Position numbers and translations under genes: made by a program
Part shown: piece after piece, positions 30,078 through 41,281 of the stretch
Position numbering within the stretch: the first letter of the stretch is position 1
How the letters are laid out: each line of letters starts with the position of its first letter
Notes under the pieces: model-generated
Told to the model about the DNA's origin: nothing
The model's input: only the letters and a program-made list of their open reading frames with translations
Database searches by the model: none
Assembly: GCA_018873225.1 (NCBI GenBank)
Contig: JAEILZ010000004.1
Span: 186,001 to 250,000 of the forward strand
Direction of reading: 5' to 3'
Length of the DNA stretch: 64,000 bases
Source of the DNA: [Phialemoniopsis] sp. UDSM-2020
Lineage: Eukaryota > Ascomycota > Sordariomycetes > Thyridiales > Thyridiaceae

Positions 30078-31715
30078 CTACGGAAGCTTTGTCAGTTGTG
30101 AGTATTTGGTAGTCATCTGTACATCCTCAATCGGAGCCGTCAGGAGCGGCAGAGGCGTTTCGGGATGAGGGTTCGGAACCCAGTTCCCATGGACCTGGTT
30201 CTTCGTCTGGAAAGGCAGCAATGCCACGGCGATGGGCTTGGAAAAGTCTTTGCAATCAAGGATCATCAATTCGCCCTTGGGTGAAGAATCCCTTTGAGTG
30301 TAGAAGATGATGTAGCCGTCTCCTTCCTCGCAATCAGCGCTCCGTGGAATGTAGGCTGGCTCAGCGACGCTGCCGTCCTTGGCGGCATAGAATACCGACT
30401 TTTCGCCAGTCTCGGTATTCAGCTTGATGATTGCGTTGAACCGCGGCGAGGGCGACCCGTCCGGGGTCATCATGCCAGTCATGTACACAATATTCGTCTT
30501 GCGACCTGTCATGCGCTCGTCGAAAATGGGGAAGTCAAAGATGCCGTGCAGAAGCGTCTCTGGTGGCGGCAGTGCACTGCCATCGGGCTTGGCAAGATCC
30601 AGAGTCCATCGCTTCCAGTCGCCGCTGGGTTTGCCTTGCGGGCTATAACCCTCCGGATTGAAGAACTCAAAGACATTGAAGGAGACGAGATGACTCTCGA
30701 GCTTCAGTATCCCACCATCTTCCTCCCAGGCGTTTCCCGTGTGTATAATCAGGCCATGTGGAGCTGTGTACTTGCGCATCTCCCCGGGCTTCCAGTCTGG
30801 ATGGGCAGGTGTAGTGGCATAGCGTGGCGTGACGAGAAATTCGGATGGCTGATCTGGGACAAAGCGCCAATAGTCGCCGCCAGCCTTCATCACCTCGTCA
30901 GAATTGACAGCGAACGGCATGTTGGAGAGGATGATCCAGTTGTCTGTGATCCACGCATCGTGAGGCCAGCCACACTTGTCCTGCTTGAACCAATGCTCGT
31001 TGGAGATGCGGCCCTGGGGATCAATCGAGTAGGTGCAAATATCTCGAGTGCTGAGCCCCTTTGCCGAGTAGCTCCAGGTGACGAGCTCGTTCTTGTGCGG
31101 GTCGACTTTGGGATGAGCCGCGAAAGTCTTGGCTGCGACCTGACCGCCGTATGGATCGGGGCCTCTAGTTTCAAGAGTGTCCGGGTCCAGAGCGTAGGGC
31201 AGTCCACGCTCTGCCAGAGCAAGCACGTTGCCTCCCCAGTAGATGATGTTCGTGTTGCCAGTTGTGTCGTTCGCAAGTCGAACGCAAGGGTGATTATCGA
31301 AAGGGTTTCGATAGCGCCCAAAAAGGCGACGACCGGCTTTGCGTTCTAGCAGCCATCTCTCTGTATGGACATATTTGATCTTCATGGATATCTTGCCGTC
31401 TTGAACGCGGAATGCGCAGACGTGCCCGTCCCCATCGACAAAAGGGATGCCTTCCTGCGGGCAGAAATGAGGGTCAACTAGGATGCGATACCACGTCCCA
31501 CTGATGTCTTTGGGGAGGTCACCAAAGACAATGACGTCGTCTAGCTCGCATTCAAATCGCCCTTGAGGCGTGGCGTCGGAGCGGTAGTAGTGCTCCCATG
31601 GAGAATGAAGGCCGAAATGGCGCTCATGTTGACTTGATTTCTCTTCCGAATCCGAGATTGGCACTGACGGGACTTTCAGCACCGTCTGCATGACTTCTGA
31701 CCCAAGTGTTGCCAT
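30078..31715 (-). CDS. Carotenoid/stilbene cleavage dioxygenase (RPE65 family)
   Basis: Single exon, 545 aa, ATG at 31715. The four iron-binding His of the seven-bladed propeller family are visible: H201 (KTFAAHPKVD), H252 (GWPHDAWIT), H325 (IIHTGNAWE) and H509 (QVHGNWVP). FVDGDGHVCAFR near the N-terminus is the family's substrate-tunnel strand. No membrane patch or signal peptide. The spacing is close to that of fungal resveratrol-cleaving oxygenases and lignostilbene dioxygenases, which split an aryl-alkene double bond into two aldehydes; carotenoid cleavage cannot be excluded. A perfect TTCCGCGGAA lies 167 bp upstream, linking it to the neighbouring genes. Confidence 0.9.
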   Translation of the reverse strand: MATLGSEVMQTVLKVPSVPISDSEEKSSQHERHFGLHSPWEHYYRSDATPQGRFECELDDVIVFGDLPKDISGTWYRILVDPHFCPQEGIPFVDGDGHVCAFRVQDGKISMKIKYVHTERWLLERKAGRRLFGRYRNPFDNHPCVRLANDTTGNTNIIYWGGNVLALAERGLPYALDPDTLETRGPDPYGGQVAAKTFAAHPKVDPHKNELVTWSYSAKGLSTRDICTYSIDPQGRISNEHWFKQDKCGWPHDAWITDNWIILSNMPFAVNSDEVMKAGGDYWRFVPDQPSEFLVTPRYATTPAHPDWKPGEMRKYTAPHGLIIHTGNAWEEDGGILKLESHLVSFNVFEFFNPEGYSPQGKPSGDWKRWTLDLAKPDGSALPPPETLLHGIFDFPIFDERMTGRKTNIVYMTGMMTPDGSPSPRFNAIIKLNTETGEKSVFYAAKDGSVAEPAYIPRSADCEEGDGYIIFYTQRDSSPKGELMILDCKDFSKPIAVALLPFQTKNQVHGNWVPNPHPETPLPLLTAPIEDVQMTTKYSQLTKLP

Positions 31716-31881
31716 TTTGCTCGGATGTCGGGTAGGTTGCCTTTTCTAAATCGAAACAACAATATCACCCGTCGATCTCACGTTGAATGAAACTTGGCGT
31801 TATATGGAATGAGGTTGCATGACTTGTACTTCGGGTAATTACTCCAGCCACCGGAAGGATGTGTATAGTCCGATTGTAAAG

Positions 31882-31891
31882 TTCCGCGGAA
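31882..31891. promoter_or_regulatory. Perfect palindrome TTCCGCGGAA upstream of the cleavage oxygenase
   Basis: Everted CCG-CGG flanked by TT/AA; 167 bp upstream of the oxygenase start. Confidence 0.7.
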
Positions 31892-31909
31892 ACTCACCAC
31901 CTCCGCAAT

Positions 31910-31933
31910 CCTGGAATCCTGGAATCCTGGAAT
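31910..31933. repeat. Three tandem copies of CCTGGAAT
   Basis: Perfect 8-bp direct repeat, 31910-31917, 31918-31925, 31926-31933, just upstream of the TTCCGCGGAA site of the oxygenase gene. Confidence 0.7.
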
Positions 31934-32397
31934 CACGCTGGAAGATAGTTCGCCAGCTCGCTTTCGACAGTTCTCTCAACGAGCTTCTTAGACACTCTAG
32001 GCCAACCGCCAAGCATCGTAATCTAGGAGCCTCGTAATCATTCAGCCAAGTTTGCCACTTTCTAGGCAACCAGTCAGTCGCCATTCGGTGGCCTCGCGGA
32101 GGACAATTTTTCGGAGAACGAAAGCAAAGGGCATGGGCGACATTATGTGTATTGTCACAACGCTCAATGTTTCTGAAATTCTCTGTGAGCCTGTCTGTTT
32201 CCTCTCTTTGAGCACACTTCAGATACTTTAGATAGGCCATGTCACGGGGTTGCTCTGTGAAGCATTTCAGCACAGTCATGTTGACACCCGCTTCATTTTC
32301 TTCAATTGAGAACACCCAATAGGGTTCTTTAGCTTGCTAATCACATTCATTGTTCAGAAAGCCACGTTCTATCATGCCTGCCCTTCACAACCATCTC
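31934..32397. other. Divergent promoter region, oxygenase / MFS exporter
   Basis: Part of the 882-bp region between the divergent oxygenase and MFS starts. No gene recognised. Confidence 0.5.
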
Positions 32398-32407
32398 CTC
32401 CGCGGAA
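32398..32407. promoter_or_regulatory. Palindrome CTCCGCGGAA upstream of the MFS exporter
   Basis: One mismatch from TTCCGCGGAA; 191 bp upstream of the MFS start. Confidence 0.6.
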
Positions 32408-32597
32408 TGGGGCAAGGTCCCTGTGCATGACGCCGATTGGCCACCCCCGCAAACCGTACCCCAAAGACCCTGGGAGCGACAAATCAGCTTTGAAAGGGAG
32501 GGCCGATAGGAACATAAAATCCCCCGGATGGTGACCCCAGGTTCGTCTGACTTACCCCGGATGCAGAAAATCATATGACCTTCATAAAAAAAAAAAA

Positions 32598-34511
32598 ATG
32601 GCTCGTGTTCGTGATCACCAGTTTGACGATCCGGAGATCACTCCGCACCGTGGCGTCCCCCAACAAAGCCTTGGCCATGTCCAACTCCAGGATGTGGTGA
32701 CCGGTCAGACCTTGCTCGTCCCTCAGCCATCCTCCGACCCGAATGATCCCTTGAACTGGTAGGTCCTCTTGCAAGAAGCACATCAGGGCAGGTCGTTAAC
32801 ACAAGTTGACATTTGCAGGTCGAGGGGATTCAAGACGTACATTTGTCTACTCACCTGCGTTGCTCTGACATGGGTCAACTTCTTTGCGGCAGGACCTTCG
32901 ACCCTTATGGTCTCCATTGTGATCGATCTCTTCGGCGCGTATCCGCCAGATCCCTCCCATCCAGAAACGCTGTCTCCCACATCAGTCTCCAGATTCTCCA
33001 ACGGTGTCACCAATGCAGCCTTGCTGTTTTCAACGACCAGTCTGGCAGCGGGTGTGTCCAACCTCTTATGGGTTCCGCTCGCAATCAAGTACGGTCGCCG
33101 GCCGGTCTATGCCTTTACATTTCTCGCCTTCGGCCTTTGCTGCATCTGGTCGGCAAAAGCTACTACCTATGGAAGCTTGTTGGCATCGAGGATCGTAGCC
33201 TCTTGGTTTGCTGGCGGTGCTGAGTGCGTCGCGCCGATCACAATTGCGGACATATCCTTTCTACACGAAAGAGGAGTCATGACCGCGTAAGCACTCCTTT
33301 AGTAGTTACATTCGGCGATGTCTCAATACTAACCAATAACTACTAGCATGTACTCGGCAGCTCTATCTACGGGGGCGTCCCTTGGATCAATGGTGTCTGG
33401 GTTGATGTCGATCTCGGAGACGTGGAGAACGTTTCACTACCTCAACGCAGCACTTGTACTCGCCACCACCGTTCTTATCGTCTTGACCATGCCTGAGACT
33501 GCATATCAACGAGAACTGAGCTCTGTGGAGAGATCAAGCTCGGCTACCGTAAAGAGCGAGAGTACAGCTGCATCGCAAGTGGAACAAGTCGACTCTGAAA
33601 ACATTCCTCCCAAGAAGTCATTCATTCAACAACTCAGTTTTAACTTCTCGCCTTTGACCAACGAGTCTATCTGGAAGGTTGCGTTTCGGCCGGTACCGGT
33701 GCTGTTACTGCCTCCAGTCCTGTGGTCGACAGTGTCCTTCGGCATCGGAATCGGCATATTCGTCATCCTCGGTACCACTGCTGCAACGGCCTTCTCGCAG
33801 GTCTATCACTTCACGGTGTGGCAGATAGGACTAGTCTGGATATCGAGCATCTTAGGCAACCTCCTTGGCATCCCGTTCGGCGGGTACTTTTCGGACTGGG
33901 TCGCCAACAAGGCGACGTCGAAGAACGGCGGAACTCGCGAGCCGGAGATGCGCCTTCCAGCCGTAAGCATCGCCATGGTTGCGTACCCTGGGTCCCTTCT
34001 TCTCTACGGCCTTGGTATCCACTTTCAGGCGCATTGGATCGTTCCTACTCTGGGGATGTTCTTGTGTGAGTACAGTGACAGCGAACAGCGAACGTGGAAT
34101 GGCCCCAACTAATCCTTTGTCGGCAGTCTCTTTTGGAAGCAGTGCTGCGATTGGCATCAGCGTCGTCTATACTATCGACTGCTATCGACCGATTGCCGGA
34201 GAGATTGTGGTGAGCCAGGTGGTCTTCAAATGTGAGCATTTTACATTTACCCTCGAGTCTCAGGCATCAGAATGCCAGCTAACATTTTCGGCCCAGCCTT
34301 CATCACGTTTCTTATGTCCTTCTATGCAAATCCATGGGTAGATAGGGACGGCTATGCTGGTGCATTCTCAGCCATGGCAGGGTTCAGCTTCTTCGTGTTG
34401 GCGCTATGGATCCCACTGTACATCTGGGGCAAAAGGATTCGCCAGGCTACTTTCAAGTGGCGCGTCATGCGACTGGCCCACTGGGATGCGGACCGGGAGA
34501 CGGGAGAATAA
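32598..34511 (+). CDS. MFS transporter, DHA1-type
   Basis: Five exons, 32598-32758, 32819-33286, 33347-34065, 34127-34231, 34297-34511; 555 aa. The DPNDPLNWSRGFKTY motif before the first helix is typical of fungal DHA1 drug/polyamine-type proton antiporters. About 12 membrane segments follow, with GRRPVYAFTFLAFGLCCIWSA after helix 2 and a long charged central loop (ERSSSATVKSESTAASQVEQ). The C-terminal half has VYTIDCYRPIAGEIVV. Probably a plasma-membrane exporter or importer of the cluster's compound. It is divergent from the cleavage oxygenase and carries a near-palindrome site upstream. An uninterrupted run of 12 A precedes the ATG directly. Confidence 0.87.
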
Positions 34512-34735
34512 GTTGGGCTTCCACATAAAGGTTATGTCGATCGAGTCACCAAATCAATGACATAAGTAATTTTGACATAGGAAATGCTTGAAAAAGAAGA
34601 CGATAGGTGGACGCTACTTGAGGTTATCAATTGATGCTGTATCAACAGTCTAATTGTCATGGTGCACTCTCAAACCAATGAATACTGTTGAAATCTCTTG
34701 AGGTGGCATCAATATCTGTTGAAATATTTAACAAG

Positions 34736-35807
34736 CTACTTGTTGACATACTGTGCCAGAAAGTCAATACCTCTCTGGATGGGTTCAAAGTTGGCATCGC
34801 TGCGTTTCAAGCGGGTATCGAAGCCATGAGGTGCATCTTCCACAAGAACCAGCTCAGATTTCACCCCATTCTTCTGCAACTCTGCGTGGGCCCATTTGGA
34901 GAATTTCTGATCGACGACCGTATCCGAAGTACCCTGGACGAAGAACGTTGGTGGAAAATCGTGAGTCTTGAAGAGCTTCTCCGGGTCAACCAGATCGTAC
35001 TCATCCTCGGCAATCACCTTGTCAAATTGCGTGCCCTTTCTGACCGAGGTCACGAGGTAAGCACCACGCGGTGTGCTCAGGTCTGGACCATTAGGACGAA
35101 ATGGTGGAGGTGCCGCCGTTGGTGGAGGCACTTGCTGAAAGACCTGCTCGATGAAATCTGCAGAAGGGGGACCAGGCGCACTGGGCGGGGGAGCGGCGGT
35201 ACTTCCAGCACTGTAGAATGGATCGCGGAGATACTTGAACCCGAAGAGATCAAGAACAGCCTTGGGCGGGTGCGGTCGAGATGCCTGTATTGAATAGCAT
35301 AAGATCAGTCGTCAAGTTCTGTCCGGGAAGCACACCAGAGTTCTCACTGACCATCAGGAGTGCAAGCCCACCACCACAAGAGTGACCCAGCGTGACAATG
35401 TTTTTCCCATCGACCTTGATGCCGTGATCCTTCTCCAGTAGTCTTGGTAGATCATTTTGCGCCCACTCATACGCAGCTACTGAATCAGAGACCGGGCCGT
35501 CTACTACCGAGATGGTCGGGACCAGACGATAATCAGAAGAGACGGCGATAAGTCCAGCTTCGTTCAGTGCTTCGATATGCGCAGCCGGGAGCATAGCTCG
35601 GCTGCCGACCACGTAGCCACCTCCATGGAAGTACAACGCTGCGACGATGGGTCAGAATACTGTGCAACAAGCCGTTCGATATCCGCGGGGGAGCTCACCG
35701 ATGCCCTTAACGGCGTCAGACTTTGTCGGAATGTGTACAGTGGCCGTCAAGTTGACCACCTGCTCCCCGTACTCGATAGTTTTGAAGATGTAATCAACAC
35801 TACCCAT
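34736..35807 (-). CDS. Alpha/beta-hydrolase fold-3 esterase (HSL-like)
   Basis: Three exons, 35807-35699, 35638-35352, 35284-34736; 314 aa. Oxyanion motif FHGGGYVVG, nucleophile elbow GHSCGGGLALL (Cys in place of the usual Ala after Ser), acid in VQGTSDTVVD and His in EDAPHGFDTR. The second intron donor is GTCAGT rather than the nearer GTGAGA; only that choice gives LALLMASRPHPPKAVLDL. The central lid TAAPPPSAPGPPSADF is Pro-rich. Hydrolyses short-chain or aryl esters; it could release a phenolic acid or open a lactone in this pathway. TTCCGCGGAA is 182 bp upstream. Confidence 0.85.
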
Positions 35808-35988
35808 GTTGACCGGACTAGGTATTCGTTGTTTTGAAAGGATTATACACGTCACGACCAGACGAGAGTTCAGGACTGTTAAGCTGAATCGACCTAGTAA
35901 CCACCGCGGCCCTAAGAATTAAGCCGCTATCCACCTGTCTCTTCCAGGGCGAGACGGAGCGCCGATGGGCGGTGGTCGGAAAGGTCGA

Positions 35989-35998
35989 TTCCGCGGAA
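35989..35998. promoter_or_regulatory. Perfect palindrome TTCCGCGGAA between the esterase and ThDP genes
   Basis: 182 bp upstream of the esterase start (minus) and about 320 bp upstream of the first coding sequence of the ThDP gene (plus); it could serve both. Confidence 0.7.
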
Positions 35999-36314
35999 CG
36001 GCCTCCGAACCATAGTGGGGCCTCGAGTCGGGTCGCAGATGATCCCGGTAAAGAAGCCATTGCCGTATTGGGTAAAGTGTTGATCCGACGTCCCGTCGCT
36101 GGAAGCCGAGTTCCCACCCCCGCTTTACCGAAACATGTCCGTCCTCCAAATTTGCCTCCTAGCGAAAGGCAGGTCTGCTTGATCAAGAAGTGACGATATT
36201 CATTATTCAGGGCGGCAAGCAAAGACCTGCGTCAACTCACCAGCCTCAAGTGGAAATTCGTCTATCCTTCAGACACAGCCTACAATGTAAGAAAGCATTC
36301 AATGGAGTACCGAC

Positions 36315-38220
36315 GTGCAGCACGGTGGCGCTAAGGAGCCTGACAGGGACTACACAGCATCATCAGCCTTCTTCGAGGCATTATGGGGCGTATGTATCTC
36401 CGTCGTTGTAGAAAGAAGGAATCATACTAACACAAACAATTGGTGCGTAGGCAGGCGTCAGGTACTGCTTCGTGAACCTGGGCTCGGACCATCCCAGCAT
36501 CATGGAAGCGATGGTCAAGGGCCAGCGCGAGAGGCCAGACGCCTTCCCCAAGTTCATCACGTGTCCTAGCGAGATGGTGGCTCTGTCCATGGCGGATGGC
36601 TATGCGCGCCTCACCGGCCAGCCTCAAGCCGTCGTCGTGCATGTCGACGTGGGGACTCAGGCGCTCGGCTGTGCCGTCCATAATGCCAGCGTCGGCCGTG
36701 CCCCAGTGCTGATCTTCGCCGGTCTGTCCCCATGCACGCAAGAGGGCGAATACAGGGGAAGCAGAACCGAGTTCATCCACTGGCTTCAGGATGTTCCCGA
36801 TCAAAAGGCGATTGTTGCACAGTACTGTCGGTACAGCGCCGAGCTGAAGAAGGGCAAAAACATCAAGCAGATGGTGAACCGGGCGCTCAGCTTCGCTACC
36901 AGTGAACCTCGGGGCCCTGTGTATCTGCAAGGGGTTAGAGAGGTCATGGAGGAGGTCATAGAGCCGTACGAGCTCCAGCAGGAGTTTTGGAATCCTGTTG
37001 AGCTCGGTGGCTTGACCCCGAAGCAACTGAATTTGGTGGCTGAGGCGTTGATCTCGGCTCAGGAGCCTCTTATCATCACGGGGTACAGCGGGCGAGATAC
37101 TGCCGCCGTCCCTTTGCTTGTAGAGCTGGCCAACACCATCAAGGGCTTGCGTGTTCTGGACACCATGGGTTCAGACCTCTCATTTCCCGCGGATCACCCT
37201 GCCTGGCTCAGTGTCCGGTACGGGTCAGACGACGCAATACGCACCGCCGATGTGATACTGGTGGTCGATTGCGATGTGCCGTGGATTAACACACAGTGCA
37301 AGCCCTCTAAGAACGCAAAGATCATTCATTTCGACGTCGACCCATTGAAACAGCAGATGCCACTGTTCTATATTGACGCTATTCTGCGATGCCGTGTCGA
37401 TACCACCTTCGCCCTCAGTCAAATTGTGCAGCACCTGACTACACAATTCGCGGACAAGATCAGCGCAAATCAGGAGGTCTACAGAAGCCGTTGGTCTGCC
37501 CTTCAAAGCTCCTACGAGCAAAAGTTGAATGGCATTGCCAAAAGTGCTGAGCCCAACTCAGACGGCTCATTTGGGTGCGGCTTCCTGATGTCGCAGGTGC
37601 GGCAGACATGTCCGCAAGACACTATCTGGGTCATTGAAGCTGTGACAAATACCTTTGGCGTGCACGATCAGCTGCAGGCATCGCTACCGGGCAGTCTGTT
37701 CAGCGCGGGTGCCGGAGGGCTCGGGTGGTCCGGAGGGGCAGCCCTGGGCATCAAGATGGCTACTGACGATCGCCACGGCGGCAAGGGCAAGTTCGTTTGT
37801 CGAATCATTGGCGACGGCTGCTTCCTTTTCTCCATGCCTTCAAGTGTCTACTGGATCGCACAGAGGTACAACATACCAGTGCTCACCATCGTGCTTAATA
37901 ATGACGGTAAGTTGCGTCCTTGGTTTCATAGGACGTTCTTAAGCTGACATGCATCTTCGTTAGGATGGAACGCGCCTCGCAAGTCCCTGCTTCATGTACA
38001 TCCGCAAGGATTAGGGTCCAAGGTGACAAACGCGGAGCTCAACATCTCGTTCTCGCCGAACCCGGACTATGCGATGATTGCAAAAGGTGCTTCAGGAGGG
38101 AAGTGCTGGGCGGAGCGGGTTGACACCGTAGATGACCTAGCACGGATGTTGCCCGAGGCCGTCAAAGCTGTTCAAGGTGGAGTATCGGCCTTGTTGGACG
38201 CACGTTTGGCTGCCGCTTGA
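36315..38220 (+). CDS. Thiamine-diphosphate-dependent enzyme (acetolactate-synthase-like); 5' end unresolved
   Basis: Coding sequence supported from about 36315: 36315-36389, 36451-37906, 37964-38220, about 595 aa. Pyr-domain FFEALWGAGVRYCFVNLGSDHPSI, catalytic Glu in CPSEMVALSMADGYAR, central NAD/FAD-like domain, and the ThDP signature GDGCFLFSMPSSVYWIAQR...IVLNNDGWNAP. The family includes acetolactate synthase, benzoylformate decarboxylase and oxalyl-CoA decarboxylase; the exact reaction is unclear. No ATG in frame was found: an in-frame TAA lies upstream, and the first in-frame Met falls within the ThDP domain (SIMEAM). An ATG at 36302 is out of frame. Either a further 5' exon, a non-AUG start, or a start lost by mutation. 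TTCCGCGGAA is 320 bp upstream. Confidence 0.8.
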
Positions 38221-38554
38221 TGGGACTGGATTGTACGTTTGGTTTAAGATGCGTGACAGGAGGCAATATTTCAACAAGGAACTCGAATAAAGTTCATACA
38301 TGTAGCCCATGATACGTGTACTCGTGACCGACCGTAAATGATTATCCGACGGGAAGCTGAGCCACTAATAAGCGATGCAATCTCCCTTAGACTTGTTGAA
38401 GTTGGATTTTGGGATCCTGTGTCTTCCAGTGCTCCTCAGCATCTTGCAATCGCATTATCTTGCCGATGGGTACGGGGTTAATAAATGTCCCGTCAGTTTA
38501 CCGATCCTGAAATTCGTTATGCTGAAATAGACCCGAAGTAAAGATGACTTCGCA
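38221..38554. other. Intergenic, upstream part of the CocE promoter region
   Basis: 3' flank of the ThDP gene; nothing recognised. Confidence 0.5.
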
Positions 38555-38624
38555 TTCCGCGGAGATATCTAGCCCTCGATGAGGTACCAAGTACGCCGAA
38601 GGCGAAGCGGGCGGTTCCGCGGAA
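38555..38624. promoter_or_regulatory. Two palindromes, TTCCGCGGAG (38555) and TTCCGCGGAA (38615)
   Basis: Sites at 38555-38564 and 38615-38624, 60 bp apart, 264 and 204 bp upstream of the CocE hydrolase start. A TATATAAA box follows at 38695-38702, 126 bp upstream of that ATG. Confidence 0.7.
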
Positions 38625-38827
38625 GACGGAGACTAGCGCAGTTGCGCACGACGACTGCTCGTGCCCCCCGACTATCCTATCCAGATCATCAACATATATA
38701 AAGATTCTTGTCGATAACGAACAATCTACGTGAGGAGATTATTAGACGCTAAAATAAGCCTTTAGCAAATCTCGACGCGAATTGTATCACAGTACACATT
38801 CCTGCATAGAGACTGGTGCTCGAAGAC

Positions 38828-40993
38828 ATGGCTTCTGGACCAAAGCTCGACCTTGGGGGCTTCCCAATCCCCTGGACTGATGCCATCCGACCCGAAGATG
38901 AGACTAACATGCATCCATACAAGAAGCAGAGTCGAAACACTCGGACTCTCCCAGCAGGATGGACCTTTGCGTCAGGCCGTCGGGCGGTGACAGAAGAGAC
39001 GGTGTTTGACGAAGCTGTTGAGATTCCTCTCAGAGATGGCGTGAAGGTATGCATCACCTGGATAAAAAAATGGGCTCGTATCAATCGCGAGGGACTTCAC
39101 TGATTGGTGGCAAAGATCCAATGTGACATCTTCAGACCTGTCACAGACGAAAGGATTCCCGCCATTCTGGCTGTTAGTCCATATGGCAAAAACGGACACG
39201 GTACAACCAATGCACAGCATCTAGGGTGACTGCAGTGCTGACCGCCTCGACCAGGCTTTCGCATCTTCGACAACATTCCGTTCCGGCTTGGGCTACCTCT
39301 GAGCGCTACTTCGGGCTTGGAGAAATTTGAAGGGTAAGGAAGTTACGCTGATCAACCCAAATGCCAGATCAGAAGTTGACATGGCATGCAGGCCTGATCC
39401 CGTTGAGTGGTGCCCCCGTGGGTACGCGATAGTCAACGTCGATATCCGTGGCACCTGGGACAGTGAAGGTGATCTCTACATCGAGGGGAGCCAAATGGGT
39501 AAGAATTCGGTCACTCAATTACTAACACTCACAAAATACGGCCAAGTAACTAATGCCAAGCAGGTATTGATGGCTACGACACGGTCGAGTTCATCGCATC
39601 TCAGCCGTGGTGCAACGGCGCCGTAAGCATGTGTGGCAACTCGTGGCTAGCGACAGAACAGTGGGCCACCGCCATCGAGAAGCCGCCCTCTCTGAAGTGT
39701 ATCGCCCCGTGGGAAGCGTTCACTGACAAGTACCGCGACCTCATTTGTCGTGGTGGCGTGCCCAAGACAAGTTTTGCCTCTTTCATCTTCAACAAGACAA
39801 TCCGCGGACGCAACCGTCGTGAAGATATTGGCGCGGCTCTGACCAAGTGGCCACTGTTCAACAGATATTGGCAGGACAAGATTTATGACACCAAGGACCT
39901 CACACTGCCCATCTACGCTCTTGCGAGTTACTCTTCAGGCAATCACGGGTCAGGCACTGTGCGAGGCTGGAAGAATGCGCCTTCGAAAGATAAATGGATC
40001 CGTTTCCACCCGACCCAGGAGTGGTTTGACTTATATACCCCACGATATATCGACGACTTGCAACGCTTCTTTGATCGATACCTAAAAGGCATCAACAATG
40101 GATGGGAGAAGACACCAAAAGCCAGGATTTCCATCCTCACGTACGGAAGTCGATTCGAATCGGTAAGCTCACCGAAGCCTCTTGCCAGCGACTTGTGTCT
40201 AATGTTCATCAACCAGGGTCCAAAGTGGGACGTTCCATATACTGACTACCCAGTGCCCTCGACCGAGTATCGCGATCTATATCTGTCCGAGGGAGGGTCG
40301 TTAAACACCTCACTACAAGCTAGCGAAAGTCATGTCAGTCATCACGCAGATAGCTACCAAGCAAAGCCGTCCGAGTTCAAACTCATCTTTGACAAACCAA
40401 CAACACTGGTTGGCCACTCCAAGGCGGAGCTCTGGATGTCTTGCGAGGACAAGGACGACATGGACGTCTACGTCTCCATCCGCAAGTTGAGCAAGAGCGG
40501 CGAGGTTCTGGAGCACGTCAACGTCCCATGGGACCATCTGCCCGACGGAGTCAATACGCAGCACGATGTCCCAATGGCACAAACTGTGAAAGCAAGTATC
40601 CACCCAAACTGACTGTGGCAACAAAATCTAACCGGCCCGAACCACCAACAGTATACTGGACCGACCGGCATCCTGCGAGCCTCGCATCGCGCACAAGACC
40701 CTAAGCGCAGTACCCCGCTAATCCCCTACCACCCGCACGATAAGGAGGACAAGGTACGTCCAGGAGATGTCGTCAACTTGGAAATCTCTCTGTGGCCAAT
40801 GGGCATTCACTTTGAAGCTGGCGAGGGCTTGATCTTCCGCGTCCAGGGGTTCCTTGACACAAGCACGGACTTTCCGAGCCATATCGACTCAAAGCTTGAC
40901 AACTTGAACGAAGGGCAGCACACAATTCATTTTGGTGGGAAATACAACTCCAAAATCGTTGTGCCTGTAGTTCCCTTGCCGGATGGACACTAG
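38828..40993 (+). CDS. CocE/NonD-family (X-Pro dipeptidyl-peptidase S15-like) hydrolase
   Basis: Seven exons: 38828-39046, 39116-39200, 39255-39333, 39392-39498, 39564-40162, 40217-40585, 40652-40993; 599 aa. IFRPVTDERIPAILAVSPYGKNGHG and YAIVNVDIRGTWDSEGD mark the hydrolase core; nucleophile Ser in SMCGNSWLATEQW after GIDGYDTVEFIASQPW. The C-terminal jelly-roll domain is seen as YTGPTGILRASHRAQDP and VVNLEISLWPMGIHFEAGEG. Members cleave esters or amides (cocaine esterase, cephalosporin acylases). Intron 5 is 54 nt without a stop, so the frame is open across it; splicing restores SRFESGPKWDVP. It has no signal peptide. Two TTCCGCGGA sites upstream place it in the cluster regulon. Confidence 0.88.
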
Positions 40994-41281
40994 GACAGGA
41001 GGAAATATCATTAGTGTGGCAAGCTGGATAGAGAGCGTGGAGGTACAAGCTGTGCCACCATAATTCAAAAGGAGTAATATGAGCCCTCATCGAACGAGCA
41101 AGTCATTCAGTATATAGGAGAGGAATTAGTGTTCCACTATTGAATCATGTCCGGGATTGGAGAGTCCCCCAGCGATCGTGAGACATCCCACGGTAAATTA
41201 GATTCAACATGGGCACCTATCAAGTTTGAAAGTTAAAGACAACCACCGTCGACCAATCAATGTCCCTCTCGACATGCTAAA

